Source: Metaruminococcus_A sp964607135 (GTDB lineage: Bacteria > Bacillota > Clostridia > Oscillospirales > Ruminococcaceae). From it: a stretch of DNA of 29,119 nucleotides. Positions 22,388 to 29,119 of the stretch are shown piece by piece (the first letter of the stretch is position 1; each line of letters starts with the position of its first letter). The stretch spans positions 1 to 29,119 of the forward strand of contig CAZSIV010000027.1 of the NCBI GenBank assembly GCA_964607135.1, read 5' to 3'. A program made the position numbers and the translations under genes. The notes under the pieces were generated by a model, which saw nothing but the letters and a program-made list of their open reading frames with translations, was not told where the DNA came from and ran no database searches.

Positions 22388-23137
22388 TCACGCCCGGGTC
22401 AGGATGACCGGACCGTCGCCAGTAATGGCTATGGTATGTTCAAAATGTGCCGAAAGACTGCCTGAGGCCGTTTTAACCGTCCAGCCATCTGCAAGCACGT
22501 TCACGCCCTCGCCTTTGATGTTGATCATCGGCTCGATCGCCAGCGTCATTCCCGCTGCGAGACGCACGCCCCTTCCGGGTGTGCCGTAATTCGGAACCTC
22601 CGGGGACTCGTGAAGCTTGCGCCCCACGCCGTGGCCGACAAACTGTTTGACCACCGCATATCCCCTGCTTGTGACATATTCCTCGACCGCGTGGGAGACA
22701 TCCCCAATCCGGTTGCCCACCCGCGCCATCTTAATTCCTTCATAAAGGCTCTGTTCGGTAACGTCCATCAACCGTTTTGCCTCGGGCGATACCTCGCCCA
22801 CGGCAAAGGTCGCCGCATTGTCGCCATGATATCCGCCGATAAAAGCGCCTACATCCACCTTGACGAGATCGCCCGGCTGGATGATCCTCTTTTTGCTGGG
22901 GATCCCGTGGATGACCTCATCGTTGATCGAAATACAGGCACAGCCGGGAAAACCGCCGTACCCGAGAAAGGATGCCTTTGCCCCTTTCGATTCGATGAAC
23001 TCCCGGATGATGGTGTCCAGCTCATAGGTGCTCATTCCGGCTTTGACCCGCTCCCCGGCAAGCTTTAACGCCTGCGCGGAAAGGATGCAGGCCTTGCGCA
23101 TCTGTTCCAGCTCACGGGCTGTTTTCAGAGAAATCAT
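22388..23137 (-). CDS. map: Methionine aminopeptidase, type I
   Basis: Removes the N-terminal methionine from new proteins. The 249 residues hold all five metal ligands: D95, D106, H169 (in VGHGVGRKLHE), E202 (in AIEPM) and E233 (in HFEHT). It is the short type Ia form without an SH3/zinc N-terminal extension. GGAGG lies 6 nt before the ATG, inside the end of adk, and the adk stop is 1 nt away, so the two are translationally coupled. Confidence 0.97.
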   Translation of the reverse strand: MISLKTARELEQMRKACILSAQALKLAGERVKAGMSTYELDTIIREFIESKGAKASFLGYGGFPGCACISINDEVIHGIPSKKRIIQPGDLVKVDVGAFIGGYHGDNAATFAVGEVSPEAKRLMDVTEQSLYEGIKMARVGNRIGDVSHAVEEYVTSRGYAVVKQFVGHGVGRKLHESPEVPNYGTPGRGVRLAAGMTLAIEPMINIKGEGVNVLADGWTVKTASGSLSAHFEHTIAITGDGPVILTRA

Positions 23138-23138
23138 C

Positions 23139-23771
23139 TCAAGCCTCCACAGCCTTCAGGGTGAGGGCGGTCGTATCCTTGACTTCCTCCTGGCCTTCTA
23201 CCACTGCGAGCTTTCCGGTCTTCCGGTAATACTCCTTCAAAGGCTCGGTCTGCTCGTGATAGACACGGAGACGGTCTTTGACGGTGTCGGGGTGGTCGTC
23301 CTTGCGCTGAACGGTCTTTCCGCCGCATTTGTCGCAGACGCCGCCCTCTTTGCTCGGCTTGTATTCGAGGTGGTAGGACGCGCCGCAGCTTTCACAAACC
23401 CGGCGGCCGGACAGCCTCGCCATAATTGTTTCATCCGCCACTTCAATGTCGATTACCCGATCGATCCGGATTCCCATCTGGTCGAGCGCCTCCGCCTGGG
23501 GAACCGTCCGCGGGAAACCGTCCAGGATAAACCCGCCGGCGCAGTCCTGCTGCACCAGCCGCTCCTTGATGATGGCAATTACCACTTCATCCGGGACGAG
23601 CTGGCCCGCATCCACATAGGATTTGGCTTTTAACCCGGTCTCCGTCCCATTTTTCAGCGCTTCACGGATGATGTTGCCGGTCGAAATGGTGGGGATCCCG
23701 AGGTGTTCGGAAACAACCTCAGCCTGAGTTCCCTTGCCGGCGCCCGGCGCCCCTAAAAAAATCAGATTCAT
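23139..23771 (-). CDS. adk: Adenylate kinase (zinc-lid type)
   Basis: Interconverts ATP + AMP and 2 ADP. The 210-residue protein has the P-loop GAPGAGKGT (7-15), the AMP-site STGNIIREAL, the DGFPRT motif (84-89) and a long lid. The lid carries a Cys4 zinc site, C126, C129, C146, C149, typical of Gram-positive enzymes. ATG 23771 is preferred: AGGG lies 8 nt upstream, while an earlier in-frame GTG overlaps it. It follows secY by a gap of 101 nt. Confidence 0.97.
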   Translation of the reverse strand: MNLIFLGAPGAGKGTQAEVVSEHLGIPTISTGNIIREALKNGTETGLKAKSYVDAGQLVPDEVVIAIIKERLVQQDCAGGFILDGFPRTVPQAEALDQMGIRIDRVIDIEVADETIMARLSGRRVCESCGASYHLEYKPSKEGGVCDKCGGKTVQRKDDHPDTVKDRLRVYHEQTEPLKEYYRKTGKLAVVEGQEEVKDTTALTLKAVEA

Positions 23772-23796
23772 ATCGATCACCCTGCGATACGGGAGC

Positions 23797-23827
23797 CGCG
23801 TAAAAAGAGGATCTCTCTTTTCTGCGC
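23797..23827 (-). other. Hairpin with U-tract between secY and adk
   Basis: On the minus strand AAAAGAG-AGATC-CTCTTTTT, flanked by outer CGCG...CGCG pairs. It resembles a weak terminator or attenuator in the middle of the operon and ends about 25 nt before the adk start. Confidence 0.4.
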
Positions 23828-23872
23828 GCCCGGTATCATTCCTTTCTTCGTATTTCTCACACCGGCTCTCCG

Positions 23873-25165
23873 TTATTCCAAAAAGCCTTTATGATGCCTC
23901 ATCGTGATCTGAGACTCGAGCGTCCTCATGGTTTCCAGCGCAACGCCGACGACAATCAGGATCGACGTACCGCCGATTGCAATATTGATTCCGCTGATAT
24001 TGGTGAAGACAATCGGGAAGATTGCGATAATCCCAAGGAAGATCGCCCCGACAAAGGTGATTTTAGAAAGAACCTTCGAGATGAAGTCGCTGGTGGGTTT
24101 CCCTGGGCGGATGCCCGGAATCGCCCCGCTGTTCTTGCGGAGATTATTGGCAATTTCGATTGGATTATACTGGATCGCAACATAGAAGTAGTTGAACCCG
24201 ATAATCAGCACGAAATAAATGATGCCGTACCAGATGCTGGTGTAGTTGAAAACGTCCAGAAACCCTCTCCAGAAGCTGCCCTCTTCCGGCTGGAAGAACG
24301 CTGCAATGGTTCCCGGGATCGAGACAAAGGAGCTCGCAAAGATGATCGGCATAACGCCGCTCATGCTGACCTTGATCGGGATGTGGGAATTCTGGCCGCC
24401 GTACATCTTCCGCCCGACGACGCGCTTTGCGTACTGGACCGGGATCCTGCGCTCCGCGTTGGTCATGACGACGATGAACGCGATAATCAGGATAAAGACA
24501 ACCGCGACCAAAGGAATCAGGACATAGTAAAGCGGGTTGCCCATATTCCAGTACTGGATCAGGGTGTTGATCATAGACGGGCCGCGGGAGATAATCCCGG
24601 CGAAAAGAATGATGGAGATGCCGTTCCCGATCCCCTTTTCGTTGATCCGCTCACCGAGCCAGACGATCACCGCAGTACCGGCAACAAAGGTTACCACAAT
24701 CACGGCGGCCACAAAGAAGCCTGCCCCGCCGTTCAGATGGGCACTGCTGATCGCACCGGAATTGCGCGCGAGGAAGTAATAGGCCACACCCTGCAAAAGA
24801 GCCAGGGCAAACGTCGTGTAACGGGTGATCTTCGCAAGCCTTTTGCGCCCTTCCTCGCCCTCTTTGGACATCCGCTCCAGCGGAGGGATAGCCACAGTGA
24901 GCAGCTGGATGATAATCGAGGCGTTGATATAAGGGGTAATCGACATCGCGAACAGGGTTGCGCTCGCAAAAGCGCCGCCTGTCATAATGTCGAGATAGCC
25001 CAGGAAATCGCCGCCGGATTCGATCATCGACTTCAGTGCGCTCGGATCCAGAAAAGGAACGGGGATTGCAGAACCGACCCTGAAGATCACGATAATCAAC
25101 AGAGTGTAAAGGAGTTTTTTCCTTGTTTCAGGAATTGCCAACGCATTACGAATCGTCTGAAACAT
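23873..25165 (-). CDS. secY: Protein translocase subunit SecY
   Basis: Pore subunit of the SecYEG channel for protein export and membrane insertion. The 430 residues contain ten hydrophobic segments in the SecY pattern. Signature blocks are the first helix with FRVGSAIPVPFLD, the plug-region GGAFASATLFAMSITPYINAS (about 63-83), the cytoplasmic loop ANAERRIPVQYAKRV-type segment (as TNAERRIPVQYAKRVVGR) and the late loop NPIEIANNLRKNSGAIPGIR. Length is normal. GGAGGG precedes ATG 25165; the ATG at 25177 lies upstream of that site. It follows rplO by 46 nt. Confidence 0.98.
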   Translation of the reverse strand: MFQTIRNALAIPETRKKLLYTLLIIVIFRVGSAIPVPFLDPSALKSMIESGGDFLGYLDIMTGGAFASATLFAMSITPYINASIIIQLLTVAIPPLERMSKEGEEGRKRLAKITRYTTFALALLQGVAYYFLARNSGAISSAHLNGGAGFFVAAVIVVTFVAGTAVIVWLGERINEKGIGNGISIILFAGIISRGPSMINTLIQYWNMGNPLYYVLIPLVAVVFILIIAFIVVMTNAERRIPVQYAKRVVGRKMYGGQNSHIPIKVSMSGVMPIIFASSFVSIPGTIAAFFQPEEGSFWRGFLDVFNYTSIWYGIIYFVLIIGFNYFYVAIQYNPIEIANNLRKNSGAIPGIRPGKPTSDFISKVLSKITFVGAIFLGIIAIFPIVFTNISGINIAIGGTSILIVVGVALETMRTLESQITMRHHKGFLE

Positions 25166-25211
25166 TTTGCCCTCCATTCCGTCCGTAACGAAGTGTAAAA
25201 CACGCGGTCAA

Positions 25212-25652
25212 TTATAAGGTCTCCGCCGTGCCGCCTGCTTTTTCGATCTTCTCTTTCGCGCCGGCAGAGAAGGCGGCAGCCTTGACGGTCAGCTTTTTGG
25301 AAAGCTCGCCGTTGCCGAGAATCTTGACGCCGTCAAGCTCTTTGCGGACGATTCCAGCATTCATCAGGGCTTCCAGATCGACGACCGCACCGTCGTCGAA
25401 GCGGTTCAAATCCACGACGTTGACCGTGGAATATCTGGTCGCAAAAATATTGTTGAACCCTCTTTTCGGAACGCGTCTCTGAAGGGGCATCTGGCCGCCT
25501 TCAAAGCCCGGCCGCACGCCGCCGCCCGAACGAGCGTTCTGGCCTTTATGGCCTTTACCGGCTGTTTTGCCGTTTCCGGAACCGGCGCCGCGCCCTTTGC
25601 GCTTGACGTCGTGGTTGGAACCAGCCGCCGGAGTTAACTCGTGCAGTTTCAT
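25212..25652 (-). CDS. rplO: 50S ribosomal protein L15
   Basis: L15 is a late-assembly protein of the large subunit. The 146 residues show the long basic Gly-rich N-terminal extension (RKGRGAGSGNGKTAGKGHKG, then GFEGGQMPLQRRVPKRGF) and the globular C-terminal domain ending VKAAAFSAGAKEKIEKAGG. ATG 25652 is chosen because GGAGG lies 5 nt upstream; an open frame reaches 25688 but its extra residues are not family-like. It comes directly before secY, as usual. Confidence 0.97.
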   Translation of the reverse strand: MKLHELTPAAGSNHDVKRKGRGAGSGNGKTAGKGHKGQNARSGGGVRPGFEGGQMPLQRRVPKRGFNNIFATRYSTVNVVDLNRFDDGAVVDLEALMNAGIVRKELDGVKILGNGELSKKLTVKAAAFSAGAKEKIEKAGGTAETL

Positions 25653-25724
25653 CTTAACCTCCATTCCGCCGCCTGTGATAAGCGGCAAATGACTCTTTCA
25701 AACATGGGCTCATGAGAAACCAGG

Positions 25725-25910
25725 TCAGCCTTCGACAACCTCAACCAGATGGGCGACCTTTGCGATTTTGCCTTTGGTCGCGTCGTTGTCGGGCTGGGTG
25801 GAAACGTCGCCGATCTTACGCAGGCCCAGCGCGTTTACCGTTGCAATCTGATCTTTTTTTCTGCCGGAAAGACCTCTCACGAGCTTGACTTGAATTGTTT
25901 TATCCGCCAT
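25725..25910 (-). CDS. rpmD: 50S ribosomal protein L30
   Basis: Small large-subunit protein of 61 residues. It reads IQVKLVRGLSGRKKDQIATV, then ALGLRKIGD and a C-terminal AHLVEVVEG, the complete bacterial short-L30 pattern. GGGAGG lies 8 nt before the ATG. It is 14 nt after rpsE and 72 nt before rplO. Confidence 0.97.
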   Translation of the reverse strand: MADKTIQVKLVRGLSGRKKDQIATVNALGLRKIGDVSTQPDNDATKGKIAKVAHLVEVVEG

Positions 25911-25924
25911 GAGTCAATCCTCCC

Positions 25925-26425
25925 TTACCCTAAAATTTCTTTAACGGATTTTCCCCTGATCTCCGCCATCTGCTCCGCCGTGCGCAGGGATGCGAGCCCG
26001 TTGATGGTCGCCCGTACGACGTTGCAGGGGTTGTTGGAGCGCAGGGCCTTGGTTCTGATGTCCTTGATCCCGGTGACCTCGATAACGGCACGGACAGGGC
26101 CGCCCGCGATTACGCCGGTGCCTTCCGGGGCGGGATTCATCAAAACGCGGCCGGCGCCGAACCGCCCGATGATTTCGTGGGGGATCGTGGTGCCGTTGAT
26201 GGAAATCTTGATCAGATTTTTCTTCGCGTCCTCAATCCCTTTGCGGATGGCGTCCGGAACCTCGCCGGATTTTCCGAGGCCGAAGCCGACGATGTCGTTG
26301 CCGTCCCCGACGACGACCAGCGCGGCAAACTTGAAGATACGCCCGCCCTTTACGGTTTTGGAAACGCGGTTGATGGCAACCACTTTTTCTTTCAAATCAT
26401 ATGCGTTAGCATCTATAATAGCCAA
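25925..26425 (-). CDS. rpsE: 30S ribosomal protein S5
   Basis: S5 is located at the mRNA entry tunnel and affects decoding accuracy. The 166-residue protein has the KEKVVAINRVSKTVKGGR start, the double-stranded RNA-binding fold with VVVGDGNDIVGFGLGKSGEV, and the C-terminal GPVRAVIEVTGIKDIRTKAL block. The start is TTG at 26425, with GAGGAGG 7 nt upstream; the longer frame to 26458 overlaps rplR and lacks conserved residues. It follows rplR by 14 nt. Confidence 0.97.
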   Translation of the reverse strand: MAIIDANAYDLKEKVVAINRVSKTVKGGRIFKFAALVVVGDGNDIVGFGLGKSGEVPDAIRKGIEDAKKNLIKISINGTTIPHEIIGRFGAGRVLMNPAPEGTGVIAGGPVRAVIEVTGIKDIRTKALRSNNPCNVVRATINGLASLRTAEQMAEIRGKSVKEILG

Positions 26426-26439
26426 ATGAATACCTCCTC

Positions 26440-26799
26440 TTAAAACTTGAGGCCGCATTCGCGGGCTCCCTCAGCCAGTTCCAAAACCCGGCCGTGGTAA
26501 ATGTAACCGCCGCGGTCGAAAACGACCTCTTCGATTCCCTTTTCCAAAGCTTTCTTTGCAACCAACTGGCCTACTTTGCGAGCGCCCTCCTTGTTGGAGC
26601 CGCTTCCTTCAAATCCTTTTTCGATCGATGAAGCCGCAACAAGAGTAACGCCGTTGACGTCGTCTATAATCTGCGCATAGATGTTTTTCGAGGAGCGGAA
26701 TACATTCAGGCGCGGACGCTCAGGTGTACCGCTGATCTTCGCACGGACTCTGCGGTGTCTCTTGATTCTGGAATTGGTTCCAGCAGTCTTTTTCACCAT
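26440..26799 (-). CDS. rplR: 50S ribosomal protein L18
   Basis: L18 binds 5S rRNA together with L5. The 119-residue protein has the basic RIKRHRRVRAKISGTPERPR start, LNVFRSSKNIYAQIIDD, and the C-terminal VVFDRGGYIYHGRVLELAEG motif. GGAG lies upstream of the ATG. It stands between rplF and rpsE in the conserved order. Confidence 0.98.
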   Translation of the reverse strand: MVKKTAGTNSRIKRHRRVRAKISGTPERPRLNVFRSSKNIYAQIIDDVNGVTLVAASSIEKGFEGSGSNKEGARKVGQLVAKKALEKGIEEVVFDRGGYIYHGRVLELAEGARECGLKF

Positions 26800-26818
26800 T
26801 CCAAGTCAACTCCTTTCA

Positions 26819-27364
26819 TTACTTCTTGCCTTTACCGGCTTTCCCTTCTTTGCGCTGGATATATTCGCCGGCATATTTGATGCCCTTGCCCTTATACGGC
26901 TCCGGCGGACGTTTCTCGCGCACTTCGGCGGCGAACTGGCCGACCTTCTGTTTGTCCGGGCCCGAGATGACAACCTTATTCGGGTTGGGGACGTCGATGG
27001 TGATCCCGTCGATCTCGGGGCAGACGACCTGATGGGAGTACCCGAGGTTCATGACCAGATCCTTGCCCTGCTTCGCCGCACGATAACCAACGCCGTTGAT
27101 CTCAAGCTCTTTGGAGAAGCCGTTCGTGACGCCTTCCACCATGTTGGCGATCAAGGTGCGGGTCAGGCCGTGCAGGCTTTTATGCTCTTTGTCCTCGCTC
27201 GGACGGTTTACGTTGATGACGCTCCCGTCGAGAACGACCGACATGTCTTTGTGAAAATCCCGTTCCAGTGTCCCTTTCGGGCCTTTCACCGTGATGTGGT
27301 TCCCATTGATCTTCACATCTACACCGGAGGGAACATCGATGGGCTTTCTTCCAATTCGTGACAT
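26819..27364 (-). CDS. rplF: 50S ribosomal protein L6
   Basis: L6 lies near the sarcin-ricin loop and the factor-binding site. The 181 residues comprise the two homologous domains, beginning MSRIGRKPIDVPSGVDVKI and including KGPKGTL, and ending in the C-terminal signature EVREKRPPEPYKGKGIKYAG. GGAGG precedes the ATG. It is 17 nt from rpsH and 19 nt from rplR. Confidence 0.98.
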   Translation of the reverse strand: MSRIGRKPIDVPSGVDVKINGNHITVKGPKGTLERDFHKDMSVVLDGSVINVNRPSEDKEHKSLHGLTRTLIANMVEGVTNGFSKELEINGVGYRAAKQGKDLVMNLGYSHQVVCPEIDGITIDVPNPNKVVISGPDKQKVGQFAAEVREKRPPEPYKGKGIKYAGEYIQRKEGKAGKGKK

Positions 27365-27381
27365 TCGACGTCTACCTCCTT

Positions 27382-27780
27382 TTACCAGATAAACGCAAGG
27401 ACTTCGCCGCCGACGTTCGCTTTGCGCGCCGCCTTGTCGGTCATGATCCCCTTGGATGTGGACAGAATCGCCACTCCGAGGCCCTTCATCACCCTTGGCA
27501 TATCCTCAACGTTCGAATAAATACGCAGGCCCGGCTTGGAAACTCTGCGCAGTCCTGTAATCACCTGGGACTTGTTCTCGCCGTATTTCAAGGTAATACG
27601 GATCGTTCCCTGCTTCCCGTCTTCGATGACCTGGAAGCTCTTTACATAACCCTCGTCAACAAGAATCTGGGCAATCGCCTTTTTCATGTTGGATGCGGGT
27701 ATATCCACCGTGTCGTGTTTTGCTGTGTTTGCGTTCCGGATCCGGGTGAGCATATCAGCAACTGTATCGGTGATTTGCAT
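27382..27780 (-). CDS. rpsH: 30S ribosomal protein S8
   Basis: S8 binds the central domain of 16S rRNA; in E. coli it also represses the spc operon. The 132-residue protein starts MQITDTVADMLTRIRNANTA and ends with the family block MPRVMKGLGVAILSTSKGIM, then TDKAARKANVGGEVLAFIW. GGAGG lies 8 nt before the ATG. It follows rpsN by 30 nt. Confidence 0.98.
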   Translation of the reverse strand: MQITDTVADMLTRIRNANTAKHDTVDIPASNMKKAIAQILVDEGYVKSFQVIEDGKQGTIRITLKYGENKSQVITGLRRVSKPGLRIYSNVEDMPRVMKGLGVAILSTSKGIMTDKAARKANVGGEVLAFIW

Positions 27781-27810
27781 GCCGTCAACCTCCTTTGCTT
27801 CTAGCAGCTC

Positions 27811-27996
27811 TTACCAGCTTGCTTTTTTCACGCCGGGGATCTGGCCCTTGTAAGCCAGCTCTCTGAAACAGATACGGCAGACGCCGTATTTTCTCAGGTA
27901 GGCGTGCGGTCTTCCGCAGATTTTACACCTGTTGTAGGCACGGGTGGAAAACTTCGGCTCTCTCTGCTGTTTTACTTTCATGGACGTTTTAGCCAT
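27811..27996 (-). CDS. rpsZ: 30S ribosomal protein S14, zinc (type Z) form
   Basis: Short S14 of the 30S head, 61 residues. It carries the zinc site C24-x2-C27 and C40-x2-C43 (NRCKICGRPHAYLRKYGVC, then RICFRELAYKGQIPGVKKASW), which separates it from the long cysteine-free form. GGGAGG precedes the ATG. It sits between rplE and rpsH, the usual place of rpsN. Confidence 0.98.
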   Translation of the reverse strand: MAKTSMKVKQQREPKFSTRAYNRCKICGRPHAYLRKYGVCRICFRELAYKGQIPGVKKASW

Positions 27997-28011
27997 TGAC
28001 TGTTTCCTCCC

Positions 28012-28551
28012 TTATTTTGCAAACGGAGCGCCCATGAGAGACAAAAGCTCCCTGGCCTCTTCATCTGTTTTCGCGGTGGTGACAAAGCAGATATCCATCC
28101 CTCTGACCTTGTCGATTTTATCGTAATCGATCTCCGGGAAAATGAGCTGTTCCTTTACGCCCATATTGTAGTTGCCGCGCCCGTCAAAGGAGTTCGGGTT
28201 GATCCCGCGGAAATCCCTGACCCTCGGGAGGGCGACGTTGAAGAGGCGGTCGACAAACTCATACATATTTTCAGCGCGCAGGGTAACCTTTGCGCCGATG
28301 TCCATCCCCTCGCGGAGTTTAAAGTTCGCTACAGATTTCTTCGCCTTGCAGACGATGGGGCGCTGGCCGGTGATTGCCGACAGATCCGCCATAATCGCGT
28401 CGATGATCTTGCTGTTGTCGCGGGCCTCGCCGCATCCAACGTTGACAACAACCTTTTCAAGCTTCGGAATCTGCATGACGCTTTTGTAGCCGAACTTTTT
28501 CATCATAGCCGGGGCAATCTCTTTTACATAAGCATCTTTCAGTCTTGCCAT
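28012..28551 (-). CDS. rplE: 50S ribosomal protein L5
   Basis: L5 binds 5S rRNA and forms an intersubunit bridge with S13. The 179-residue protein has NVGCGEARDNSKIIDAIMAD, QRPIVCKAKKSVANFKLREG, the RVRDFRGINPNSFDGRGNY signature and the C-terminal GMDICFVTTAKTDEEARELL. GAGGAGG lies before the ATG. Neighbours rplX and rpsZ are in normal order. Confidence 0.98.
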   Translation of the reverse strand: MARLKDAYVKEIAPAMMKKFGYKSVMQIPKLEKVVVNVGCGEARDNSKIIDAIMADLSAITGQRPIVCKAKKSVANFKLREGMDIGAKVTLRAENMYEFVDRLFNVALPRVRDFRGINPNSFDGRGNYNMGVKEQLIFPEIDYDKIDKVRGMDICFVTTAKTDEEARELLSLMGAPFAK

Positions 28552-28567
28552 GTCTTTTCCTCCTCAC

Positions 28568-28885
28568 TTAAAAGGTTGCGCCGCATTTTTTGCAAAGGCG
28601 CTCTTTTTTGCCGTCCTCGCTGACCTTATGCCCGACGCGGGTCGGCTTTTTGCACTTCGGGCAGACGAGCTGAACCTTGCAGGCGTAGATCGGGGACTCG
28701 GCTTTCACGATGCCGCCGGTCTCTCCCATCCTTCTCGGTTTTACGTGCTTGCTGACGATGTTGCAGCCTTCCACGATCACCTTCTGCTCAGAGGGGCTGA
28801 CCTCCAGGACCTTACCCTGCTTGCCCTTGTCCCTGCCGGTCAGGATGACAACGGTATCCTCGCTTTTTACGTGTACTTTATTCAT
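28568..28885 (-). CDS. rplX: 50S ribosomal protein L24 with C-terminal Cys4 site
   Basis: L24 starts large-subunit assembly at the 5' end of 23S rRNA. The 105-residue protein has the KOW domain (VILTGRDKGKQGKVLEVSP) and VKPRRMGETGGIVKAESPIY. Its C-terminal extension reads CPKCKKPTRVGHKV and ends LCKKCGATF, two CxxC pairs likely to bind zinc; many L24 proteins lack these cysteines. The start is ambiguous: ATG 28885 (GGGAGG 11 nt upstream) or TTG 28891 (5 nt). ATG gives the family-like MNKVHVK start. Confidence 0.96.
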   Translation of the reverse strand: MNKVHVKSEDTVVILTGRDKGKQGKVLEVSPSEQKVIVEGCNIVSKHVKPRRMGETGGIVKAESPIYACKVQLVCPKCKKPTRVGHKVSEDGKKERLCKKCGATF

Positions 28886-28903
28886 TTTCAAGCGCACCTC
28901 CCA

Positions 28904-29119
28904 TCAAAGTACTTCCGGCGCCAGCGAAAGAATCTTGAGATATTCCTTCTCGCGAAGCTCTCTCGCAACAGGCCCAAAAATACGGGTGCCTCTCGGGTTT
29001 TTATCGTCGCGGATGATGACCGCCGCGTTCTCATCGAAACGGATATAGGTTCCGTCGTCGCGGCGGACCCCCTTCGCGGAACGGACGATAACTGCTTTTA
29101 CTACATCGCCTTTTTTAAC
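28904..29119 (-). CDS. rplN: 50S ribosomal protein L14, C-terminal part
   Basis: The last 71 residues of L14, cut by the window edge; the frame is open to the final base. The visible part has VKKGDVVKAVIVRSAKGVRR, YIRFDENAAVIIRDDKNPRG, and TRIFGPVARELREKEYLKIL, and ends in SLAPEVL, a standard L14 C-terminus. L14 forms bridges to the small subunit. It lies 18 nt upstream of rplX, in the normal spc order. Confidence 0.97.
   Translation of the reverse strand, partial: VKKGDVVKAVIVRSAKGVRRDDGTYIRFDENAAVIIRDDKNPRGTRIFGPVARELREKEYLKILSLAPEVL

Noticed and set aside
23891..25198. 435-codon open frame antisense to secY
   Set aside because: It lies fully opposite secY, is packed with Asp, Arg and His in shadow-frame fashion, and has no family motif.

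Overview
The window reads as a moderately GC-rich member of the Clostridia (Firmicutes), probably near Oscillospiraceae/Ruminococcaceae. That placement is inferred from gene order and style, not from a search. The signs are an spc-alpha ribosomal operon with the Firmicutes segment secY-adk-map-KOW-infA-rpmJ, zinc-binding (C+) forms of S4, S14, L24, L36 and the adenylate kinase lid, strong AGGAGG-type ribosome binding sites, and several GTG/TTG starts.

Right side (about 18.6-29.1 kb, all minus strand): most of the spc operon and the whole alpha operon. In transcription order these are rplN (cut by the window edge), rplX, rplE, rpsN (zinc type), rpsH, rplF, rplR, rpsE, rpmD, rplO, secY, adk, map, a KOW protein, infA, rpmJ, rpsM, rpsK, rpsD, rpoA and rplQ. 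A bidirectional terminator at 18598-18628 closes it. Left end (0-1 kb, minus): rplM-rpsI, with a perfect-consensus sigma-A promoter (TTGACA, 17 nt, TATAAT) and a possible L13 autoregulatory leader.

Between these two housekeeping blocks, where many Firmicutes carry ecfA1-ecfA2-ecfT-truA, lie 17.8 kb of accessory DNA. From left to right: (i) a minus-strand aldo/keto reductase and a NimA/PNPOx-like flavoprotein (1.2-2.7 kb); (ii) a plus-strand pair of phage type, a tail-fibre-like protein and a GH25-LysM endolysin with two cell-wall-binding repeats, without other phage genes (3.3-5.8 kb); (iii) a membrane-anchored XRE regulator with a Cys4 knuckle and a NapH/NosR-like membrane ferredoxin (6.0-7.4 kb); (iv) a hairpin-rich intergenic repeat array (7.4-7.8 kb); (v) a minus-strand surface-glycan cluster (7.8-16.5 kb) with rmlC, a GT2, an NAD-dependent epimerase, a LicD protein, a Wzx-like flippase, two more GT2s, fabD and a polytopic GT2 that has its own promoter; (vi) a plus-strand aldo/keto reductase with a C-terminal 2x[4Fe-4S] module (17.3-18.5 kb).

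The glycan genes make sense together: RmlC for dTDP-rhamnose supply, epimerase for a second nucleotide sugar, GT2 enzymes for assembly, the flippase for export and LicD for phosphoryl decoration. fabD is the odd member.

The epimerase gene holds a 100-N scaffold gap, at least three single-base frame breaks and apparently missing N-terminal sequence, so this part of the assembly should not be trusted. The most novel-looking signal is the roughly 70-bp interspersed repeat family (three tandem copies near 7.5 kb, one near 11.0 kb), together with the replacement of the usual ecf/truA interval.
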